Origin: Bacillus massilinigeriensis
GTDB taxonomy: Bacteria; Bacillota; Bacilli; Bacillales; Cytobacillaceae
DNA: 41,088 nucleotides
Assembly: GCF_900111815.1 (NCBI RefSeq)
Contig: NZ_LT630004.1
Coordinates: forward strand, 2,251,502 to 2,292,589
Reading direction: 5' to 3'
The notes under the pieces were generated by a model that ran no database searches, had not been told where the DNA came from, and worked only from the letters and a program-made list of their open reading frames with translations. Numbering within the stretch: the stretch's first letter is position 1; each line of letters starts with the position of its first letter. Made by a program: the position numbers and the translations under genes. Shown here one piece after another: positions 1 to 7,200 of the stretch.

Positions 1-267
1 CTGTTGAATGAAACGGTCCGTCACGGTCGGGATTCCTAATTTCCTTTTCCCTTTGCCGTCTGGTTTCGGGATTTCGACTCGACGGACGGGGGAAGGGACA
101 TAGGTTCCCTCGGCAAGGGATTTGCGCAGTTCGCTCCAGTTATCCACGATATGTGCGCGCAGAGCGGTGACGGGCATTCCGTCCACTCCATGCTTTCCCT
201 TGTTCTTTTCTACTCTTTTAATCGCGTTAAGTAGATTTTCCCGTGACAGGATTCGTTCCATTAACAT
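1..267 (-). CDS. ltrA: Group II intron reverse transcriptase/maturase, N-terminal fragment (cut by window edge)
   Basis: This is the first 89 codons of the intron-encoded protein. The ATG at 265-267 is preceded by AGGAGG with an 8-nt spacer, so it is preferred over the upstream in-frame GTG at 321. The visible part holds the N-terminal extension and the start of the RT domain. Compared with copy 2 (7201-8463) there are two differences. Codon 75 is AGG here and AGA there (silent Arg). Codon 85 is CGT (Arg) here and CAT (His) there, within a T-D-R/H-F-I-Q-Q motif. Group II RTs usually carry Asp-Arg at this place, so this copy looks like the normal form. The rest of the gene is off the window. 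Confidence 0.85.
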   Translation of the reverse strand, partial: MLMERILSRENLLNAIKRVEKNKGKHGVDGMPVTALRAHIVDNWSELRKSLAEGTYVPSPVRRVEIPKPDGKGKRKLGIPTVTDRFIQQ

Positions 268-815
268 TGATATAACCTCCTGCGTAAATAGGGTTTCTGT
301 TTGTGTTCTTCCATTCTCCACCCTGTCCTATTGACCCCCATGGATTCACCATTTCTTTCAATAGACAGGTTTCTCTGTTTTCTGTTTCACTGAATGGCAA
401 GATTCGCCTAGCCCCTATTTTCCATAACTGGTTCAGCCCTTCCTTATCCTCTTAAGCGGACAAGTACTATGGCTTCTGCTGACGCCTGCCGTTCAACCTA
501 CCCTCACGGATAGGCTTACCGCATGAGTACGGCATTCCGACAGGTTCTCCCCGGGTAAGAGTACAGACTTTCCTTCCACGTCTCCGCCTCATTTACTCTG
601 TGGCACCTTCGGCAGTAAGGGCTTTGTCTTGTTTTGCAGACTCACCCAATGCCACCTAGCCTTATATGAGGTTCGTGTTCCTCGGAGCGGAAGTTTGCCG
701 CCGACTTCCTTCAGATATAAGGGTCGCCCCTTATACCCTTGTCTTGAGCTACAGCTACTACTGCCTTCACTGTTCAGGACTTTCACCTTAGAGCCTGTAC
801 CCATGCCGGGCACAC
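1..815 (-). mobile_element. Group IIC intron, copy 1 (5' part; continues beyond window edge)
   Basis: Positions 1-815 match 8197-9011 over the full 815 nt with only two substitutions seen by eye (positions 14 and 43). On the minus strand the element starts at 815 with GTGTGCCCGGC, the GUGYG type of 5' end of bacterial group II introns, and holds about 550 nt of non-coding ribozyme sequence before the reverse transcriptase gene. The base before 815 on the minus strand is the last T of the ytxH terminator U-tract, the insertion site typical of class C introns. The 3' part (most of the RT, domains V and VI) lies outside the window, so it is unknown whether this copy is complete. Confidence 0.9.
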
Positions 816-855
816 AAAAATAAACGGTGAAGTAATTTTATCACTTCACCGTTTT
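816..855 (-). terminator. Rho-independent terminator of ytxG-ytxH, abutted by intron copy 1
   Basis: The minus strand carries a 12-bp perfect stem (arms 843-854 and 822-833), a 9-nt loop and a T-rich tail ending in TTTTT at 816-820. Intron copy 1 starts at the next base. It lies 11 bases behind the ytxH stop codon. Confidence 0.85.
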
Positions 856-865
856 GAAGACAAAT

Positions 866-1330
866 TTACTGATTCAATTTATTTTCCGTTTCATCAAAAG
901 CCTTTTGAGTCTCAGCGAGTTTCCTTTGAATTTCTTCTCCAGTCGCTGTATGGGTGCTTGTCATGCTGCTAGTTTCCGCCATTGACGTGGGAACCTGTTG
1001 CAAGTCTTCTGCTGGTCCGTTGTTCCCGCCTTGTTTTCCACTCTTAACTTTATTGATCAAGTCAGCGGACTGTTTTGTTAAAGTACTAGCCTTGTCCTTT
1101 GCAGTAGAAGCGAGCGAGCTTCCTTTTTCCATTGCAGTTTCACGAAGCTTTTCCGTTTTTCCAAGAAGCGCAGTTGTCTGATCGTTGAGTGTTGACCGCA
1201 TCTCCCTTCCTGATTTCGGTGCAAGAAGAAGTGCTGCAACAGCACCCGCAAGCCCTCCGATAACGGCTCCTGTAACAAAATCCTTTGAACCTCTCTCATT
1301 GTTCACTTTATTATTGTATTCTCTGTTCAT
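866..1330 (-). CDS. ytxH: YtxH-type general stress protein
   Basis: A protein of about 154 aa of the YtxH family (Gram-positive stress-associated small proteins). It has a basic Asn-rich N-terminus, a Gly/Ala-rich hydrophobic segment at about residues 17-35 that could insert in the membrane, the L-L-A-P-K-S-G motif of the family, then a charged alpha-helical tail likely to form coiled coil. An ATG 6 nt further upstream (1334-1336) sits almost on the AAAGGAG ribosome binding site, whereas the ATG at 1328-1330 has a 7-nt spacer and is preferred. It follows ytxG by 16 nt and shares its SigB-like promoter and the terminator at 816-855. In B. subtilis ytxGHJ belongs to the general stress regulon; ytxJ is not present here downstream of ytxH, where the intron lies. 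The molecular function is unknown. Confidence 0.85.
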   Translation of the reverse strand: MNREYNNKVNNERGSKDFVTGAVIGGLAGAVAALLLAPKSGREMRSTLNDQTTALLGKTEKLRETAMEKGSSLASTAKDKASTLTKQSADLINKVKSGKQGGNNGPAEDLQQVPTSMAETSSMTSTHTATGEEIQRKLAETQKAFDETENKLNQ

Positions 1331-1346
1331 GTACATTCTCCTTTGC

Positions 1347-1826
1347 TTAGTAATTTGCCCTTTCCCTCTTACCTGTTAGGATTTCTTCATGATCAAGCTC
1401 GTGTGAAACAGGAGCAGTTCGGCGAGCTTTCCATTTATCCTTCAGTTCAAGAAACACATTGCTCCACTGGACAACTTGGGAAATCTTGTCTTGATTTTTA
1501 TCAATTTGTTGATTTACAGCAGCTGAGATGCTATGAATCGATTGATTGAATTTCTGGACAGAATTGCCAACATCTTTTACAGCATTGACCACACCGTTCA
1601 AGCTTTCCGATTTACGCTGGATATCATCGGCCAATGTATTGGTCTTATGTAGCAATTGAGCCATTTCTTTCGTTACTCCATCAAGCTGTCTTTCCAAACC
1701 TGAAAGGTTATGAGCAGCGCTGTCCAGCGTTGCCTGCAGGGATTTCAACGTCTTTGCCAAGTAAATGACGAGAACTAGAAACGCAACCGCGATGACAGCA
1801 ACGCTCAAGTACAAAATGATTTCCAT
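1347..1826 (-). CDS. ytxG: DUF948 protein YtxG
   Basis: A 159-aa protein with one N-terminal transmembrane helix (about residues 4-25, rich in V/A/I/L) followed by a long amphipathic helix. The segment with K-T-L-K-S-L-Q-A-T-L-D and later heptad-like repeats resembles the methyl-accepting-like coiled coils of the DUF948 family. It is probably membrane-anchored with a coiled-coil cytoplasmic part. The start at 1824-1826 has GGAGGTG 7 nt upstream. It is first gene of a ytxG-ytxH unit behind a SigB-like promoter (1858-1883). In B. subtilis ytxGHJ follows murC; here murC is separated from it by yknWXYZ, ampS and an intron. Exact role unknown. Confidence 0.85.
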   Translation of the reverse strand: MEIILYLSVAVIAVAFLVLVIYLAKTLKSLQATLDSAAHNLSGLERQLDGVTKEMAQLLHKTNTLADDIQRKSESLNGVVNAVKDVGNSVQKFNQSIHSISAAVNQQIDKNQDKISQVVQWSNVFLELKDKWKARRTAPVSHELDHEEILTGKRERANY

Positions 1827-1857
1827 TTCAGAACACCTCCATTAACTTACTTCTTTC

Positions 1858-1883
1858 TTACCCCCAGGATAAGTACATAAAAC
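1858..1883 (-). promoter_or_regulatory. SigB-like general stress promoter for ytxGH
   Basis: The minus strand has GTTTTA (1878-1883), a 14-nt spacer and GGGTAA (1858-1863), against the SigB consensus GTTTAA-N12-15-GGGTAT. Each hexamer has one mismatch. The -10 lies 31 nt before the ytxG start. SigB control of ytxGHJ is known in B. subtilis, which supports the call. Confidence 0.65.
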
Positions 1884-2021
1884 CATATCGTTCCTTTGTA
1901 TTCCCTTAACAGCCCTTCCCCATTCCTCCTATTTTTATCATAAGGATTAAGCTCTGCAAAATCCAGCAGTTTCAGTTACAATAATAGTATGTTTTTTAAA
2001 AAGTCAATAGGGGGTTAAAGG

Positions 2022-3137
2022 ATGAAAGATCCACGTATTGAAAAATTGGCAAAAAATTTGATTCATTACTCTGTAAACTTGAAAAAGGGCGAAAAGGTAC
2101 TCATTGAAAACTTCGGCTTGCAACGTGAGCTTGTAACGGCGTTGGTGAAGGAAGCATACGAAGCAGGTGGCCTTCCATTCGTTCTGTTAAAGGATCAAGG
2201 TGTCGACAGGGCTCTGTTGATGGGGGCCGACGAGGAACAATATAATATGATGGCTGACTTCGAAGCTAATGTGATGAAAGAGATGGATGCCTATATCGGA
2301 CTGCGCTCAGGGAATAATATTAACGAGCATGCCGATGTTCCGGACAAAAGTATGAAACTCCATAGTTCTACCATTGGTAAAAGAGTACATGGGGATATTC
2401 GCGTCCCGAAAACAAAATGGGTCGTATTGCGTTATCCGACAGCATCGATGGCACAACTGGCCAAAATGAGCACAGAATCGTTTGAAGATTTCTACTTTGA
2501 AGTCTGTAACCTGGATTATGGAAAGATGGATAAAGCGATGGACAGTCTGAAGAGCTTAATGGACCGGACAGATAAAGTCAGGATAACAGGACCTGGGACA
2601 GACATCCATTTCTCCATTAAGGACATTCCTGCAATTAAGTGTGCCGGGTTGGCTAACATTCCTGACGGAGAAGTATACACAGCTCCGGTGCGGGAATCTG
2701 TAAATGGAACTATTACTTATAATACGCCTTCCCCATATCAAGGTTTTACCTTTGAAAATGTGAAGCTGACTTTTAAGGATGGAAAGATTGTCGAAGCTAC
2801 CGCCAATGACACAACACGCATCAACCAGATTTTTGATACCGATGAAGGAGCGCGCTATATCGGCGAGTTTGCAATTGGAGTCAATCCTTATATCCAACAC
2901 CCGATGCAGGATATTCTCTTTGATGAAAAAATTGATGGAAGCTTCCACTTCACCCCAGGGCAATGCTATGATGAAGCATCCAACGGAAACCATTCCAACA
3001 TCCATTGGGACATGGTGAACATCCAACGACCAGAATACGGCGGAGGGGAAATATATTTTGATGATGTACTAATCCGAAAGGACGGCAGATTCGTTCTACC
3101 AGAACTAGATGTCTTGAATCCAGAAAATTTAAAATAG
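2022..3137 (+). CDS. ampS: M29-family metallo-aminopeptidase
   Basis: A 371-aa cytoplasmic aminopeptidase of the M29 family (AmpS/PepS/thermophilic aminopeptidase T), which removes N-terminal residues from peptides using two metal ions. The N-terminal half is the family-typical alpha/beta domain with L-K-K-G-E-K-V-L-I. The C-terminal half holds the likely metal ligands: Glu in N-I-P-D-G-E, Glu in Y-I-G-E-F-A-I-G, His in S-N-I-H-W-D-M-V, and the acidic pair in Y-F-D-D. Length matches the family (about 365-415 aa). The start is preceded by AGGGGG with a 7-nt spacer. A possible -10 (TACAAT, 1977-1982) lies upstream with a poor -35. It is the only plus-strand gene in this part, divergent from ytxG and convergent with yknZ, with a shared terminator. 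Confidence 0.92.
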   Translation: MKDPRIEKLAKNLIHYSVNLKKGEKVLIENFGLQRELVTALVKEAYEAGGLPFVLLKDQGVDRALLMGADEEQYNMMADFEANVMKEMDAYIGLRSGNNINEHADVPDKSMKLHSSTIGKRVHGDIRVPKTKWVVLRYPTASMAQLAKMSTESFEDFYFEVCNLDYGKMDKAMDSLKSLMDRTDKVRITGPGTDIHFSIKDIPAIKCAGLANIPDGEVYTAPVRESVNGTITYNTPSPYQGFTFENVKLTFKDGKIVEATANDTTRINQIFDTDEGARYIGEFAIGVNPYIQHPMQDILFDEKIDGSFHFTPGQCYDEASNGNHSNIHWDMVNIQRPEYGGGEIYFDDVLIRKDGRFVLPELDVLNPENLK

Positions 3138-3151
3138 CAAAAAAGCCATCC

Positions 3152-3200
3152 ATTGCCAATCTTGCGTGCCAGGTGAAAGCGAAGCACCTCGAATGGCAAT
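3152..3200. repeat. Nested inverted repeat downstream of ampS
   Basis: An outer pair ATTGCC (3152-3157) / GGCAAT (3195-3200) encloses an inner pair AGGTG (3171-3175) / CACCT (3185-3189). There is no T-run, so it is not itself a terminator. It lies between the ampS stop and the strong hairpin at 3222-3261. Function unknown. Confidence 0.35.
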
Positions 3201-3221
3201 CAACAGACCTATATAGAGAAA

Positions 3222-3261
3222 AAAACAGACAAATTCGATGGATATCGAGTTTGTCTGTTTT
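3222..3261. terminator. Bidirectional terminator between ampS and yknZ
   Basis: An 18-bp stem (arms 3222-3239 and 3244-3261, with a single wobble) and a GGAT loop, with A-rich and T-rich flanks on the two sides. It can end transcription from both convergent units. Confidence 0.85.
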
Positions 3262-3292
3262 CTAAGGCTCGTTTGAGCTGCCTTCTTCGTTA

Positions 3293-4486
3293 TTATTCAT
3301 ATCTAAGAGAGTCTATTGGGTCCAGCTTAGACGCTTTGTTAGCAGGGAGCAGGCCAAAGATAATCCCGATGATCATGGAAAACAACAGCCCGCCAACAAC
3401 TACCTGCCAGGAAACAAGCGATGGCCATCCTGCGAAAGCGCTGACCAATGATGCAATTCCCCACCCAGAAAAAATACCAATTATACCTCCAACGAGCGTT
3501 AAGGTAATCGATTCTATTAAAAACTGGGTCATCACTTGACCTCTTGTAGCCCCTAAGGCCATCCTAATCCCGATTTCTCTTGTCCTTTCGGTAACAGAAA
3601 CTAACATGATATTCATAACCCCTATTCCACCAACAAACAGTGAAATACCGGCAATACTCCCGATAATCATCGTCATGATTCTTGTGACCTGGCCAATACC
3701 TTCCGTAATTTCCTCTATGTTGATAACTTGATAAGATTCCTTTGTTCCGTGCATATTATTCAGCAATTTGGCTGCTTCTTCTCCTACCGCCTTCAGTTCG
3801 TCGGCGGAATCAGCCTGCAGGGCCACTTGGGAATACTCACTTTTACCGTATACGGAACGCCATGTTTGCGAAGGAAGGTATACCTCAACTGATCCAAATG
3901 CGAACAAGCCACTGGGCTTCTCTAAAACACCGATCACTTCAACAGGTTGGTTGGCGATCCTGATAATTTCCCCAACAGGCGACCGTCCTTCAAACAGCTC
4001 CTCTTTTGCAGAGTGGCTGATCAGACCAACTCTTCTTCCGCTGAGAAAATCAGAAGAGGAGAAGTTTCTTCCCTTTTTTACTTTTAAACCATTCACTTCT
4101 AGGTATCCATTATTCATTCCAGTAACCGAAGCATCTACTGTCTTTTCCCTGAATCTTGCCGATGAAAACTCAGAGCTTGTTGCAACCACTTTTTTTACTC
4201 CTTGTATCCCCTCAAGCGCTCTTATATCCTCCTGCTTGAAAGGAGCTTGGGACAGGAGATTAGGGTTTGCTTCCATTTCTTCTTCGGGAGGCTGAAATAA
4301 GAGTTCAACCGTGTTTCCCGCTCCCGAAAATTGTTCTTTCAGCATTGCCTCTCCACCTTGTCCAATTGCTACGACAATAATTACCGCCCCAACACCGATG
4401 ATGATACCAAGCATGGTAAGAATGCTGCGCATTTTGTGCGCCATCAGAGAGCCTAAAGCCATCCTTAAATTTTCGATAACGTTCAC
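3293..4486 (-). CDS. yknZ: MacB-type ABC transporter permease YknZ
   Basis: A 397-aa MacB-family permease: one N-terminal TM helix (about residues 18-42), a large extracytoplasmic MacB periplasmic-core-type domain (about 45-240), and three C-terminal TM helices. The conserved S-V-T-E-R-T-R-E-I-G-I-R-M-A-L-G-A coupling motif is present. Length equals B. subtilis YknZ (397 aa). The start codon overlaps the yknY stop by 4 nt. It is the last gene of yknWXYZ. In B. subtilis YknWXYZ is an unusual four-part transporter that protects cells against the sporulation-delaying peptide toxin SdpC; the same role here is inferred from the identical gene set. Confidence 0.93.
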   Translation of the reverse strand: MNVIENLRMALGSLMAHKMRSILTMLGIIIGVGAVIIVVAIGQGGEAMLKEQFSGAGNTVELLFQPPEEEMEANPNLLSQAPFKQEDIRALEGIQGVKKVVATSSEFSSARFREKTVDASVTGMNNGYLEVNGLKVKKGRNFSSSDFLSGRRVGLISHSAKEELFEGRSPVGEIIRIANQPVEVIGVLEKPSGLFAFGSVEVYLPSQTWRSVYGKSEYSQVALQADSADELKAVGEEAAKLLNNMHGTKESYQVINIEEITEGIGQVTRIMTMIIGSIAGISLFVGGIGVMNIMLVSVTERTREIGIRMALGATRGQVMTQFLIESITLTLVGGIIGIFSGWGIASLVSAFAGWPSLVSWQVVVGGLLFSMIIGIIFGLLPANKASKLDPIDSLRYE

Positions 4487-5175
4487 AGCTTCTCCCTCCT
4501 GGCACGGGCATCCCCATGTAAGACGACTCCATCCCTTACCAAAATGGTTCTCTCCGCATATTCAGCCACTTCAGGCTCATGGGTGACAACAATCAAGGTT
4601 GTACCTTCTTCGTTTAGTTCTCGGAAGAGCTCCATGATAGAAGTGCTCGTTTTCGTATCAAGCGCACCTGTAGGCTCATCCGCCAAAATTAACTTAGGAC
4701 TATTTACGATTGCCCTAGCAATTGCAACCCGTTGCTTCTGACCTCCTGACAACGCATTGGGAAGATGATCCATTCTGTCAGCTAGGGCGACTTTTTCCAA
4801 TGCCTTCCGCGCCCTTTCCATCCGTTCCTCTTTCTTAATTCCAGCATAAATCATTGGAAGCTCCACATTCTTCAAGGCTGAAAGCCGTGGAAGCAAATGA
4901 AATTGCTGAAAGACAAAGCCAATGGATTGATTGCGAACCCTTGCTAGTTCAGCATCCTTGTAGCCTGAAACATTTTCTCCCCCTAAGAAATACGAGCCTG
5001 CTGATGGCTTATCAAGACAGCCAACGATATTCATAAGCGTTGATTTCCCGGACCCTGATGGCCCCATAATGGCGACAAATTCTCCTTGGGAAATAGTTAG
5101 GCTGACATCATTCAAGACATGAACATTTTCTTTACCAACAGTATATGTCTTGGATACCGATTCAAGCTCGATCAT
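4483..5175 (-). CDS. yknY: ABC transporter ATP-binding protein YknY
   Basis: A 230-aa MacB/LolD-type ATPase with all motifs intact: Walker A G-P-S-G-S-G-K-S-T at residues 38-46, Q-loop Q-Q-F-H-L-L-P, signature L-S-G-G-Q-K-Q at 142-148, Walker B L-I-L-A-D-E-P at 162-168, D-loop A-L-D and switch His in V-V-T-H-E. It powers the YknX-YknZ transporter from the cytoplasm. It overlaps both neighbours by 4 nt, pointing to translational coupling. The last residues are basic (R-A-R-R-E-K-L), in place of a structured tail. Same length as B. subtilis YknY. Confidence 0.95.
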   Translation of the reverse strand: MIELESVSKTYTVGKENVHVLNDVSLTISQGEFVAIMGPSGSGKSTLMNIVGCLDKPSAGSYFLGGENVSGYKDAELARVRNQSIGFVFQQFHLLPRLSALKNVELPMIYAGIKKEERMERARKALEKVALADRMDHLPNALSGGQKQRVAIARAIVNSPKLILADEPTGALDTKTSTSIMELFRELNEEGTTLIVVTHEPEVAEYAERTILVRDGVVLHGDARARREKL

Positions 5176-6302
5176 CGGACATTCACTTCCATGCCATCCT
5201 TTAGGCGGTCTAGATTACCATTGGCTACTTTATCTTTTTCTGATAGGCCCTTTACAATCTCCACCTTGTCACCAGTGGCCATGCCCGTTTCTACTTTTTT
5301 CTTTTTAACAGTGCCATTTTTTACTATGTAAACATACTGTTTACCATTACTCTCCATAACAGCATCAACTGGAAGTAAGTCACCCTCCTTGCTTTCTGTC
5401 ACGATTTCCATAATGACTTGGAATCCTGGCTTAAGCATCTCGGTATTACCCATCACCACTGCAGTTACTTTATACTGTACTGCTGCATTGCCTCCCGCCT
5501 CTCCTTCTTGAGATTGCTGGGGAAGCGTTGCAACCGTTTTAATTTCTCCTTCCCAATGCTTATCAGGCAAAGCATCCGTCTTAATTTTCACTTTTTGGCC
5601 TGCCTTCACTTTCAATGTATCAAATTCAGATAGAAACCCTGTTATAATCATATCCTCTAGTTTCCCTGCATGTACGATAGGTTCAGGCGCCTCTCCTTCA
5701 GCAAGAGGTTCTGTTCCTTCATTAACGGAAAATACCTTGCCGTCAATTTTACTTTTGACTTCAAGCTCCTCCAATTGTGCGGAAAGCTGCTCTTTTTGCA
5801 AGAGGCTTTGTTTCAAATCAAGTTCAGCCATTTTATTTTCCGTTTCAAGCTGTTCTATTTGGGCATCGATTTCTTTCTTTGCAGCATCTGCTTCTTCACC
5901 GCTGCCAAGTTCCTTTTTCTTTTCGTATAATGAGTTTAATTGTTTTTTGGTTTGATTGATTTTGAGATAAGAAGTTTCTATAGCAAGATTGTTTTTCTCT
6001 GCTTCTAACTCTGTTTCAGGATTCTCAAACTTAACGAGCACTGTATCTTTAGTGATATCCTGCCCTTCCTTAACCATAACTTCCTTTACTTTCCCCTTTT
6101 CAGGAGAAGAATAGACGATTTGCTCAGATTGGAGTTTCACAGTACCTGGGATCATGAGCTCCGATGACAGTTTTTCATTTTTCAGACTTACCGTCTCAAC
6201 AGAGGGTGCTTTTGCAGACACCTGGCGAAATACACTTACACCGATCATGACTGCGAGGACAAGGATAATGCCGGACGCAATCCATACTTTTTTCTTTCTC
6301 AT
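5172..6302 (-). CDS. yknX: Membrane fusion (HlyD/MacA-like) subunit YknX
   Basis: A 376-aa adaptor protein. An N-terminal signal-anchor helix (about residues 6-28) is followed by a biotinyl-lipoyl-like half-motif (G-K-V-K-E-V-M-V-K-E-G), an alpha-helical coiled-coil hairpin (about 100-180, rich in E/K/Q/L), the second lipoyl half (K-S-K-I-D-G-K-V) and a beta-barrel/C-terminal domain. This is the MacA/HlyD layout. It probably links the YknZ permease to the cell surface. Length matches B. subtilis YknX (377 aa). It overlaps yknW and yknY by 4 nt each. Confidence 0.92.
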   Translation of the reverse strand: MRKKKVWIASGIILVLAVMIGVSVFRQVSAKAPSVETVSLKNEKLSSELMIPGTVKLQSEQIVYSSPEKGKVKEVMVKEGQDITKDTVLVKFENPETELEAEKNNLAIETSYLKINQTKKQLNSLYEKKKELGSGEEADAAKKEIDAQIEQLETENKMAELDLKQSLLQKEQLSAQLEELEVKSKIDGKVFSVNEGTEPLAEGEAPEPIVHAGKLEDMIITGFLSEFDTLKVKAGQKVKIKTDALPDKHWEGEIKTVATLPQQSQEGEAGGNAAVQYKVTAVVMGNTEMLKPGFQVIMEIVTESKEGDLLPVDAVMESNGKQYVYIVKNGTVKKKKVETGMATGDKVEIVKGLSEKDKVANGNLDRLKDGMEVNVR

Positions 6303-6958
6303 AGCGCAAACATTCCTGAAAGGCTTGCAAGACCTACTGTAATAAGGAATATAACTACAACGACAGTCCAGGACAAACCTTTAGAAAGGTTGGCAACTCG
6401 CTGCAGACCAATCGCTGTTAGTACCAAGCTCCAAATGGAAAACACTTCAATGGCAGATAAAACGCCCGGCTTCGTCTCGTTTACAAATCCACCAACAGAT
6501 GTCACTGGAACTTCAGGGACCGAATCAATCACCAAACCTAAAAGGCCGTTCAACAACTGACCTGCAATACCAATTACAAGTATATACACATTCATTGACA
6601 TCATTTGCTTGAATTTAACTTCCGAACCGGCAATCTTAGCAATAGCAAGATAGATTGCACTAGAAATTAAAACACCAATTATCGGGTATAAAACACCGGT
6701 AAAGATTGCCGTGATTTTCGTAAAGCCAACCATGGCATCTGCCATACTTGAATCAACACCGCTTTTAATCATATAATCGGCATCAATCTGCGAGGCAGCG
6801 GCAAAAGTAGAAATGGCAGCGATAACCGTTATCAGCAATAATGGAATCCAGATTCTTGGATTAGCTTTTATTCTATCAAACTGCACCCCTGGGCTTGTGA
6901 ACATACCAAGCAATGATGGCTTGGCCGAAATCATATTTGTTTCTGTTTGTGTTTCCAT
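6299..6958 (-). CDS. yknW: YIP1-family membrane protein YknW
   Basis: A 219-aa protein with about five hydrophobic segments (about residues 33-55, 85-110, 118-140, 160-185, 190-215) typical of the Yip1 domain. In B. subtilis YknW works with YknXYZ and is thought to help assemble the transporter. It is first gene of the operon; the start at 6956-6958 has AAGGAGG with a 9-nt spacer. A SigW-like promoter lies 37 nt upstream. The gene stop overlaps the yknX start by 4 nt. Confidence 0.9.
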   Translation of the reverse strand: METQTETNMISAKPSLLGMFTSPGVQFDRIKANPRIWIPLLLITVIAAISTFAAASQIDADYMIKSGVDSSMADAMVGFTKITAIFTGVLYPIIGVLISSAIYLAIAKIAGSEVKFKQMMSMNVYILVIGIAGQLLNGLLGLVIDSVPEVPVTSVGGFVNETKPGVLSAIEVFSIWSLVLTAIGLQRVANLSKGLSWTVVVVIFLITVGLASLSGMFAL

Positions 6959-6994
6959 AGTAATATTCCTCCTTCAATGTTCCTATATAAATAC

Positions 6995-7021
6995 TACGTT
7001 GATCAATTACTTTAAGTTTCA
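6995..7021 (-). promoter_or_regulatory. SigW (ECF sigma) promoter for yknWXYZ
   Basis: The minus strand has TGAAAC (7016-7021), a 17-nt spacer and CGTA (6995-6998), a full match to the SigW consensus TGAAAC-N16/17-CGTA. yknWXYZ is a SigW target in B. subtilis. Expression upon cell-envelope stress is inferred. Confidence 0.8.
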
Positions 7022-7160
7022 CGAAATATGCAATTTTTTCCGAAACCCTTCCAAAACTACCTTTCTACCTGAGAACGCACCAGAAATTGCCTTTTTACTG
7101 ATCCGCATTAAAGAATGCAACCAATAGAGATAGGGGGAGGTGACTAACCTCCGTCCCTCT

Positions 7161-7199
7161 CACACCACCGTACGTACGGTTCCGTATACGGCGGTTCCA
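7161..7199 (-). ncRNA. Group II intron domain V
   Basis: The minus strand forms a hairpin with arms ACCGCCGT and ACGGTGGT around a GTACGTAC-containing core, the shape and sequence class of catalytic domain V. It is followed at once by a domain VI-like hairpin with GGAGGT/ACCTCC arms at about 7135-7152. It lies just behind the RT stop codon. Confidence 0.75.
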
Positions 7200-7200
7200 G

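Noticed and set aside
589-823. Reading frames on both strands at 589-823 and again at 8785-9172
   Set aside because: They lie within the ribozyme part of the introns (and the longer one at 8785-9297 runs on antisense-independent frame into murC); sequence is explained by intron RNA structure.
1895-1945. Possible SigH promoter before ytxG
   Set aside because: AGGAAT and GAAT elements exist on the minus strand but their spacing is several bases too long for SigH.
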